Below, piece after piece: positions 56,396 through 64,000 of a DNA stretch of 64,000 nucleotides (position 1 is its first letter; the number at the start of each line of letters is the position of its first letter). Origin of the DNA: Toxonevra muliebris. Lineage: Eukaryota > Arthropoda > Insecta > Diptera > Pallopteridae. The DNA lies in NCBI GenBank assembly GCA_963691655.1, contig OY829330.1:18036182-18100181 (forward strand), written 5' to 3'. A program made the position numbers and the translations under genes. The notes below the pieces were generated by a model, which saw nothing but the letters and a program-made list of their open reading frames with translations, was not told the DNA's origin and did not search any database.

Positions 56396-57670
56396 CATTT
56401 TCAGGATCTAAGGCTGCTCCCATTCTCGCTAGCTCATCAGCTTTTTCGTTTCCTTCAATATTGGTATGTCCAGGAACCCAGCTGAGTTTGACTTGATGGG
56501 TGTTCCGGATCCAATACCCTCTTCCATTTTAGACCCATCAGTGTAGAAATGATGATCGTTGCTGGTAATAACCGCATTATCTTTCCATTTCTGTCTGCTG
56601 GGTAAAATGGTCAAAAAGTTTCTTTCTACTACTACTTGTGGTGTGATATAGTCCATAGTTCTTTTGGCTACTGTTGTGCTATAGTCGTTTAGGATGGACG
56701 CGTGTCCAAAAGCGTTTTGCTTCCAAAAGTGCGATTGCTTTAATTGGATGGCTGTTTTAGCTGCTGTACACCTGAGGTCCAGAAGTGGATAGTGAAGAAT
56801 CATTTCCAACCCCGCTTGAGGCGTTTTGCTCCAAGCTCCTGTAAATCCTAAGCATGCTAATCTCTGTGCTTTTACAAGCTGGTTCAGATAGCTAATTTTG
56901 TATGCTGCATTCCACCATACCATAGGTAAGTACAGGAAGTATGACGGCTGTGTACATTAAAAGCTCCTTGAGTACAGAGGACATGAGATCACTGATTGTC
57001 GGCAAGAATTTCCCGCCTATCATGATTACCACGTCATCTGCATACACAACTACATTTACTCTTTCTTGCTCACATACTGTAAGAATCTGGTTGACGACAA
57101 GTAAACAAAGTAGAGGTGACATGACTCTGCCTTGTGGTTCCTTAATGTACTAGTTGCTATTTGGGCGTTAATTATTCTGCTACTTAGCATTTCATTGATC
57201 CAAATAATCAACCCCCCTTCTACTTTGGATCTGACTAGTGCTTCTTTAATGGACTCCGTCTTCACATTGTTAAACGATCCCTCGATGTCCCGAAAAGCCG
57301 TCAGTGTATAATCTTTGTAGTAAAGGTTCCTTTCAGTGAAAGAGACAACTTCATGTAAAGCTGTCTCTACTGACTTACCTTTAAGATAAGCGTGTTGAGT
57401 GCTGCATAAGTTGCCATCATTTAATTAATTTCTAATATGCAGATCGATTATTCTCTCCAGAGTTTTCAAAAGAAAAGAGGAGAGACTGATCGGTCTGTAA
57501 TCTTTTGCAGTGGAGTTTACTGTTTTCCTAGCTTTGGGAATGAATACTACTCTCACCTCCTTCCAGCTATCCGGCACAAAACCAAGCCTCAGGCAGCTTT
57601 TAAAGATTGCAATGAGTCGGAAGAGAAAACTGTAGCATAGCAATTATGACGTCGTCTGGTCCAGCACTTT
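56396..57670 (-). pseudogene. LOA-like RT and RNase H, central part
   Basis: On the minus strand: SAGPDDV, WKEVRVVFIPKARKTVNSTA and DYRPISLSSFLLKTLERIID, an AFNNV-type motif A near 57270, VNVVVYADDVVIMIGG (YADD box), then LPVLTYGMVWWNAAYK and FYTDGSKMEEGIGSG of RNase H. RNase H then loses its middle and resumes at SWVPGHTNIEGNEKADELA. Several frameshifts. The 5' side meets a hAT element at 57679 inside the RT. Confidence 0.8.
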
Positions 57671-57678
57671 TGTATGGT

Positions 57679-58406
57679 TACTGTTGATTCGATACCCACA
57701 TAGTATCGATACTTTTACTCATTACTTGTATCGAATAAAAGTATCAATGCTACCGAAAATATCGGAAAAAAGTATCGAATGTATACTTGTATCGAATACT
57801 CGTTTAAAGCGACAAATTACTCTTTTTTTAAGTGGTTGTCAAGGAAAACATTCAGGCCAGAACGGTCCATTGTGATACAACATGGTTGTGCCTACAGTTT
57901 ACACTACTCAACACGAGTTTTTCGCCAAAAAATCATGGTTTTGAGATATTTCCAATGGAAACACGTGAATCATATAGCAAATCGCTAGAAAATTTTTAAT
58001 AGAAGGAACAGATTAAAGCTAGTAAAAAATATTTTATTTTAATGAAAAGGTTTCAATAAACATTATGTTGGCCGGAAATATCTTCTAGAACTTCAATACT
58101 GTACTGCAATATTGTCATACATTGAAATATTGCAATATGGACTGAAATATTTTTAATAATTCTGCAGTAGCATTTTGAAATATATTATTGATTGCTGTAA
58201 AATATTGTAAAATGATCCACAATTTTAAATATTGTATAGCAATATTTCAGTTTTTTTTAAATAAATATTTTCCAAAAGTATCGAGTATCCGATACTGACC
58301 CTTTCTTCCGATACCAAGTAAAATACTTATATTATAGCATCGAGTAAAAAAAGTACTTGAATCGAATGAAAAGTATCGAGTTTTTACTTGTATCGAATCA
58401 TCACTA
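57679..58406. mobile_element. hAT MITE (728 bp) inside the LOA-like RT
   Basis: TGTATGGT at 57671-57678 is repeated at 58407-58414. The ends are TACTGTTGATTCGATAC on the left and TAGTGATGATTCGATAC in reverse complement on the right, a 17-bp repeat with two mismatches that fits hAT. The subterminal region is filled with (A)GTATCGA words. It separates VKPFKPY from SAGPDDV of the RT, which are neighbours in the related element at 26583-32146. Confidence 0.85.
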
Positions 58407-58414
58407 TGTATGGT

Positions 58415-59706
58415 TTGAACGGCTTTACCGCCCACACCACAGCCCTCTCTGTAATAATGCTGGTTATTCGTTCTTGGGATTTTTGTTCACAATGTCCTTG
58501 GTCAACAGATGAAAATATAATGGGTTCTGTACAACTAGGAAAATGTGTCTCAGTTAAGATCGAAAGGGTCTCCTGACTAGAATCTGCCCAAGAGTTGTCA
58601 GAGCGCAGCAAGTATCATGGGACAAGAGGGTCTTTGGATAGGATACGGCGCAATCTGACTTTCAAGAGATTCGCAGAAACTAGCCCAGGATTCCCGCTTT
58701 GCTATCCTGACATCTTTTGTATAAGAATTTAGTTTGGACCAATAAATAATTCAGTCTTCTTCTTTTTTGCTCTCTTTGGCCTTACGATGCAAACTTCTGA
58801 CCTCTGTTCTACGCTTTTTAAGTTCGCTTGTCCACCAAAAGTTTTTGGAGGATTTGCGATTGCTAGAGGTGGGACAGAGTTCACAAAAGGATTTGTTCAT
58901 TTGCCGGGTTAGAAGGTTGACTGCGGAGTTAATGGAAGTAGTGTCGGGCAGGAGATCTGTCACTGGATTTCCCACCTTTTCACTGATCCACTATGAGTAG
59001 CTACCCTAGTCTGTTCTAACCGGATTTCTAAAAGTTTTAGTTTCTAGTTCAAAGTCTATATTGAACAAAATCCTAAGGTGGTCTAAGAAAAAATCCTTAA
59101 GTGATACCTTCCAATTGCTGACGTTGGGTAGCTCATTATTATTCGTAAAGGTAAGATCTAGAATTTCCTCCCTGATTTTATTATGATTGCCTGATGATTA
59201 CCCTGTTGCACAAAATAAAACCTAACGAAAGAATAAATTGAAAGATTGACTCACCTGTTTCATTTATGGCATTGCTTCCCCACTGTGAATGACGAGCGTT
59301 GGCATCGCATCCTATCACCAGAGTTGTTATACTTTTTCTGGAGGTGGTTCGCTCTCGTCGAATGGAATATAACTGGAGGAGAAAACAATATTGTGCCCAT
59401 TTGCCTCCACGTTAACTGCCACCGTATCTCCGTCACTGAACCTAAGGATAAGAAAAGCATTAATAGATTTCCTAACTAAATAATACAGTTTCTCAATTTA
59501 CCTTCATTTTCGGAGTAGAACAGGTTGTATTGCTTGGACCTTAGTCCCTGAATCCTGTTTCGGATGACCCAGGGTTCCTGGACTAAGGCCACGTCTACTC
59601 CTTCGTCAGACATGCAGAGCAGTATATCGTCTGTAGCCGCTTTACAGTGATGCAAATTAATTTGCACCATCAGCAGCTGCTGACGTCTTGTCACTCTCGT
59701 CTTCAA
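58415..59706 (-). pseudogene. LOA-like ORF2 endonuclease and RT start, broken
   Basis: From VQINLHHCKAATDDILLCMS: VALVQEPWVIRNRIQGL carries the catalytic Glu, CDANARHSQWGSNAINETGE the Asp/Asn motif. SLKDFFLDHLRILFNI corresponds to the SDH region, with a Leu-Asp-His in place of Ser-Asp-His. Then KNFWWTSELKKRRTEVRSLH and AVVWAVKPFKPY lead into the RT. Several stops and frameshifts. Confidence 0.8.
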
Positions 59707-59985
59707 GGATCTTTGCCGTCACGACTCCGATCTGGTACTTTAGCATGCCTGGTCGCTCTTTTAGAGGCCCTGCAGAGAAACTGTCTACGGTCTTGATGAG
59801 TCCTAGTTCTTTTGAGAAAACTCCATAGCCAACTCTATCGTCAAAATTGAGTTCCCCCCTTCTCCATGACATGGGTGTTTTCCACTCCCTTCGCGACGGA
59901 ATACGCGTCTTGAAGTACCTGACAAAGTTGGGTTTTGAGATGGAGTGGCCAATCTCTTGGATGCAACTACTCCATATATGACGCG
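59657..59985 (-). pseudogene. LOA-like ORF1 C-terminal part
   Basis: The frame MSWRRGELNFDDRVGYGVFS to DESDKTSAAADGAN ends just inside the endonuclease start, the same overlap of ORF1 and ORF2 as in the element at 26583-32146. Sequence from 59880 to about 59985 is probably also ORF1. Nothing of the N-terminal half is present, so the copy is 5'-truncated here or is interrupted. Confidence 0.6.
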
Positions 59986-60167
59986 TTCAAAGGAAAAGTG
60001 AAGAATAAAATTTGCTAGAAGAAAGCTGATCTAGAAAATTTCATAGAGCCAAAACGAAGTTTCGTCCTGCTTTGCTTATTTGATTTTGTATGTGTGCGTA
60101 AGTTACAATTCTTCATTCGTACTCGGCTATATCGCTGTAGTCTGCAAGTAATAGCAATGCTTCAAAA

Positions 60168-61060
60168 TTAAATAAGCACCGTCAATGCGAACTCTTTGTT
60201 CCAGATGGTTTTTTCCACAAGCCCAAAGAGCGTGTGTAGCGCCGTTTCTGTAGATTTACCTTTCGTGTAGGCATGTTGTGCCGAGGAGATTCTATCAAAT
60301 GGTATAACTTCTCGTAAATATGCATCCACCAACCTCTCCAGTGTTTTGAGATGGATAAACGTAAGACTTATTGATCTGAAGTCTTTGGGATTAACGTGTG
60401 AGGACTTGCTCGCCTTGGGTATGAAGGAAACCTTTGTTTTTCTCCAGATTAGCGGCATATAGCCCTATTTAAACAACTTCTGTTCGCAATCGTAATCCAG
60501 GGGATAATAATATTCCGAGATTGCTGCAGCTCTGCTGGGTAGATTCCATCTAGACCCGGCGATTTATAAGGACCAAAGGTGCTAATGGTCCTCTCCACTT
60601 TTTCAGCAGTTACTAACAAATTCCCTATCTCAGACTATCTGCACAAGGGTGCAGAGTCATTTGACTCCACTGTGCTACTCTCTGGAAAATGCGTATCTAA
60701 AAGAAGACCTTCGCTTGATGTAGTCCACACATCTTCCGGACCCTTTAAGTAGCCCAAGCTGTATGGTGTCATCAATAGGATGCTCCTTAATCTGGCCGCT
60801 TCTGATGTCTCTTCCACACCCTTACAATATCTTTTCCAGGACTCCGTTTGCACAGTTTTGACTGATCTTTTGTAGATCTTTAATTCAGCCTTATAGGCTT
60901 CCCAATCCGAGGCCATACCCGAAGTTTTAGCCCTATTTTAGTTTCAATCTATAAGCTTATCTACTCTCCGTTTTTTCGTTCTCTTACACCGTTCTTCATT
61001 GGATAACTAAGGCCTGCCTTTCCTGACCCCATACATTCTAGCTGGTACTAAATTTTAAGA
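60168..61060 (-). pseudogene. LOA-like linker and RT N-terminal fragment
   Basis: MASDWEAYKAELKIYKRSVK, ESWKRYCKGVEETSEAARLR and LLLDTHFPES form the segment before the RT. Then WRKTKVSFIPKASKSSHVNP, FRSISLTFIHLKTLERLVDA and AYTKGKSTETALHTLFGLVE match RT blocks of the element at 26583-32146 closely. The frame ends at FALTVLI, just before the catalytic Asp of motif A. Confidence 0.78.
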
Positions 61061-61654
61061 TCATAAACCTCAATTCCTCATATTTTTCTCTCCTACGCTG
61101 CCAAGCTCTTTCTCAATAAAATTTTTCAAACGCGTTGGCTTGCTTATTGCTTTTTACTTGTAACCAAGCACTAAAAACCGCTCTGAAAAAGTTGCATATC
61201 TTCAGAATAATCAAATGAAAGCAGCTGAAACTTTCAAATATTAATCTACATACTTGCTTGAAAGAAATATAAAAAAAATAATCGAAGGTGTTTTTTTTTT
61301 TATTTAACTTTAAAGTTCAGACTTTTAATTGTTTTAGAGTGCTTTCTTTACATTGCTTTACAGTCGTCAAAAATGTATATGTAAATTTAGCATTGCCAGT
61401 TTTAAAAAATTACCTAATTATATGTTATCAACACTTTTGATTCATATATCGAGTTACACTCCAGTTATCGAAATTCAAAGATGAAGCATAAATTTGGATT
61501 TGTAATATGATAGAATGAAGCCATAAAAATAAGTGACTTTGAACTCCCATAACTTTTTTCTTTATAAATATTTTATAACAATCTTTTGGATTTTTCTTAA
61601 CTAAAGTATTATCATTGAAACGTCATACTCAAATTTTCAATTCTTTAATATCGC

Positions 61655-62412
61655 AATTTGGGTATTTTGTGCATACTCGCTACACTGTGCGCTGCGTCCA
61701 GACCTCGCTTGTTACGTAGTTTAGGGGGTAGAGCACAGCTTAATGAAGCGAGTTCTACTCTAAACTTTGCCCAATCCGCCTTTTTCGGATTTCTTATGAG
61801 CGTTAATTATTTTCAACACCATACTGAAACTCGATATATCTGTGGTCTTATAGAGAATCATCTCTAAGGACTTTACAGTTTGTAATTGACTGCACTAACC
61901 TTTTATTCGAAAGAGTTAGGCCAACAACTTCCTGTCTAGTAGGTGTCACAAAAGTGGGTTGATTCTCAACGTTTTCTATGTTCAACCCAGAAGACAGGAT
62001 GTAGTTGAGTAGATGCGTCCCTCTTACGTTGCACTTGCTGCTGACCCAGATAATATTCTGTGCATTAGCGTCACAACATAATATGAGCCCCAAATTCATC
62101 CTTTCACAGTACTCCACAAATTTAACAATCATCGCTGGCGGAAGCAATTGCAAAATGTTTTCATTCTCGTTTGTCCTGAAAGTTCACCATATCTTGGCCT
62201 GGTACCATATCTTGGCCACAAAACTGACCTAGTTTGGTGATTGTAAGATGAGGAGATGCTATAAGACAGGTTCTAGGTCTATTAGAACTCTCATCATATA
62301 GAATCGTGCTCCCCCTTAACTCGCCAAGTCCACAGATGCAATATGGATAGGAGCTTACATATGAGTGCAACAGCAGCCTGGGATACTGTAAGACCACAGA
62401 TAGGTTCCGCAA
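61655..62412 (-). pseudogene. LOA-like endonuclease, broken
   Basis: LILCCDANAQNIIWVSSKCN with VRGTHLLNYILSSGLNIENV and NQPTFVTPTRQEVVGLTLSN are endonuclease blocks (compare IIGADANAHHEMWG in the first element). CICGLGELRGSTILYDESSN corresponds to the region after the QEPW motif, which is itself lost. NPKKADWAKFRVELASLSCA at about 61690-61790 is the end of the domain. Confidence 0.72.
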
Positions 62413-62423
62413 TATTTGCAGAG

Positions 62424-62846
62424 TTAGAAGACCAGGGTATCATTTCCGGCAGCAGTAGGCATCACAGAGGTGGCGTTAATACTTTGGAAAGTATTAAAGG
62501 CTAACATCTGCGCGCTCACCATGCAAGAGACGACAGCGCTGGAAGTATCGGTCTTCGTCCTCTTAACCTGAGCTCGCCTGAAGGAAGCGGCTTGATTTCT
62601 TTGAGGAACCTCTGCATCGGTTTTTGTAACCCCAGCAGAGCGTACCCTCTTTGAAATATGGGCCATAATTGGGTCTTCAACCACAGTAGTGGCCGAGGCC
62701 TCCTTACATCTGCTTATCGACCTAATCTTCCTCCATTTGCGTCTCATACTACGAGGTGGTTTTGACCCCAGTACGCCGACTTCTGTAGAAGGTATGTCAG
62801 TCACAGTTGTGACGTCTAGACTCATACATGGAAAGTTGCGTGCCAT
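62424..62846 (-). pseudogene. Probable LOA-like ORF1 fragment
   Basis: An open minus-strand frame of 140 codons, basic and Ser/Thr-rich (RSMRRKWRKIRSISRCKEAS), lies directly upstream of the endonuclease. Position and composition fit ORF1, but no conserved domain is visible. Confidence 0.45.
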
Positions 62847-63097
62847 TTCAACCCACTTCGAGTATGTTGTAGTTTTTTAAATCTGATGTTATCTACGCAA
62901 CTTATCGAGAAGTGGGTTTCAAGAAATTTTTGATGATAATTAATTTTTTATGAATTCAGAATAAAGATATTCCACTACTTCCCCTACTGAATATGATGAT
63001 TATATTTAGAAGGGTTCTTCACCAAATTAACGACCAGTACCTTAACAATAAAAAATAAAGTTTTATACATAGGTACATGAACATTGATTGTCATATA

Positions 63098-63579
63098 TGA
63101 GGCATTTCATGTGAAGCGGACAACGAAAAAAAGTAAGGTTCTATAATTCTTTGAAATTCGGCCTAATTAAACTTCTAGAAAATATGAATTTTTTCTTTTA
63201 TTATATGAAGTTTATTTGCCAAACTATATGTTTTTAAAGAATTGATGGAGTTGAAATATAGATTTTTCAAAAGTAATTTTTAGAATTAGGCAAATTTACA
63301 ATAAAATATTGAACATGGTAATTTAAACAGGAAATTTACTGTTCTTTTCAATTATGGTATCAGACCGAAAAATAAAATTTTTTTTAAGCACCAAACCTTC
63401 GACCATTTGAAAAAAATATTTCAATTACGTCAATTCTTTAAACCCATAACTTGGCAAATAAACTTCATACAAAAAAAAAAAAATTGCGTGTCCACATTTA
63501 TATTTTCTAGAATTTCAATTAGTTCGAGTTTCAGAACTTCATATTTTTTTACGTTGTCCGCTTCACATGAAATGCCTCA
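63098..63579. mobile_element. TA-flanked fold-back MITE (482 bp)
   Basis: Flanked by TA at 63096-63097 and 63580-63581. A 28-bp perfect terminal inverted repeat starts TGAGGCATTTCATGTGAAGC. Pairing continues inward, more loosely, for roughly 200 bases per side (ATGAAGTTTATTTGCCAA pairs across), so nearly the whole element is a palindrome. No gene. Confidence 0.87.
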
Positions 63580-63581
63580 TA

Positions 63582-64000
63582 TGTACGATATACATATAAA
63601 TGTTGTGATAAAAATGAAATCTAAATCTATAGGTTTTTTTTCTAAAAGTGGCAAAACTAAAGATTTTTTTGGGACAGCTAGGGGGAAATAGGTTTCGCAA
63701 TCTGTACTCTATAACCATAACAATCATGTGGTTTCAAGTGTTGCTGTAACTACGTAGCAGCACCCTCGTTTGAAATGTAACGGAGTGTTCCCGCGTATGA
63801 GACGGGTTTTGTTTTTGAGCCATACATTTTCACTGGTTAAACCAAATCGGGTGTTTTATATACTGTGGGAATGGTAATAAAAATACGCAATTTTTATCCG
63901 AAAAAAATGTAGTGATTCCATTGGCACGCAAAATTGTAAGACCAATTTTCTGAGGATGTGTATTTTTGCCAAAAAAAAAAAATTTACCCGGGTATGAGAC
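63582..64000. other. Unassigned window end
   Basis: The word CGTATGAGAC near 63793 and GGTATGAGAC at 63991-64000 hint at a repeat that continues beyond the window. No gene supported. Confidence 0.4.

Larger units (their letters stand above)
51694..59985 (-). mobile_element. Second LOA-like retrotransposon, split by two later insertions
   Basis: Minus-strand pieces in the right order make one element: ORF1 end (59985-59657), endonuclease (59706-58750), RT start (58611-58415), rest of RT and RNase H (57670-56396), and the C-terminal Cys/His region (52308-51786). The gaps are a hAT element at 57679-58406 and a Jockey element at about 52309-56395. The coding sequence meets correctly on both sides of each gap. 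This copy is more decayed than the one at 26583-32146 and differs from it in sequence. Neither outer end is precisely defined. Confidence 0.78.
60168..62870 (-). mobile_element. Third LOA-like retrotransposon, fragmentary
   Basis: Minus-strand order: an ORF1-like N-terminus (62846-62424), endonuclease (62412-61655), linker and RT start (61060-60168). About 600 bases (61060-61655) of unrelated AT-rich DNA split the endonuclease from the linker and probably represent another insertion. The RT breaks off at 60168 after motif A approaches. It is distinct in sequence from the other two LOA-like elements. Confidence 0.7.

Noticed and set aside
56184..56470. Apparent fusion of RNase H to a Jockey ORF1 domain in one frame
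   Set aside because: Explained by the 5' edge of a Jockey element inserted in a LOA-like element; the two proteins only happen to share frame.
1..64000. CRISPR arrays, operons, Shine-Dalgarno sites and prokaryotic terminators
   Set aside because: Nothing of the kind is seen, and the content is clearly eukaryotic (insect).

Overview
This window looks like AT-rich, repeat-dense, gene-poor nuclear DNA from a dipteran insect, most likely a higher fly (a tephritid fruit fly would fit). The evidence is the mixture of LOA-like, Jockey-like, R1-like and CR1-group non-LTR retrotransposons, Tc1/mariner relatives (DD37E and maT/DD37D types), many hAT and TTAA-type non-autonomous elements, tRNA-derived short repeats, and an element tail of TTAGG-like units. 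I see no prokaryotic features, no rRNA gene and no convincing complete host gene. Nearly every recognisable open reading frame is a decaying transposon gene.

Layout. 1-9290: non-coding AT-rich DNA with degenerate AATTCAGACCAAA-type repeats, a perfect hairpin, and two inverted-repeat elements. 9291-13505: a + strand CR1-group retrotransposon whose ORF1 begins with a PHD finger that is split by a 323-bp TTAA-type (piggyBac-like) element. 13955-14340: a 5'-truncated retrotransposon tail with a 13-bp target duplication, itself holding a second TTAA element. 14563-15265: a probable minus-strand retroposed sequence. 15640-15965: a minisatellite. 19022-19944: a hAT element. 20281-21589: a DD37E Tc1-like transposon. 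22073-22699: a local 130-bp duplication. 26583-32146: an apparently full-length minus-strand LOA-like retrotransposon with a 10-bp target duplication. 32251-36700: a cluster of an inverted-repeat element, an RNase H fragment, a hAT element, a maT transposon and a SINE. 37558-43799: several inverted-repeat elements, one nested in a 2.1-kb hAT element. 44160-49670: an R1-like fragment abutting a fold-back repeat with 289-bp arms and internal tRNA-like modules, followed by an older diverged copy. 51694-59985: a second LOA-like element split by a hAT element in its reverse transcriptase and by a Jockey element downstream of its RNase H. 60168-62870: a third LOA-like element. 63098-63579: a fold-back MITE.

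The genes do not act together in a pathway. The biology of the window is its insertion history: at least five nestings can be ordered, several supported by exact target-site duplications. The most unusual structures are the fold-back repeat complex carrying tRNA-like modules, the PHD finger split by a TTAA element with the frame recoverable, and a possible captured exon inside a TA-flanked element.
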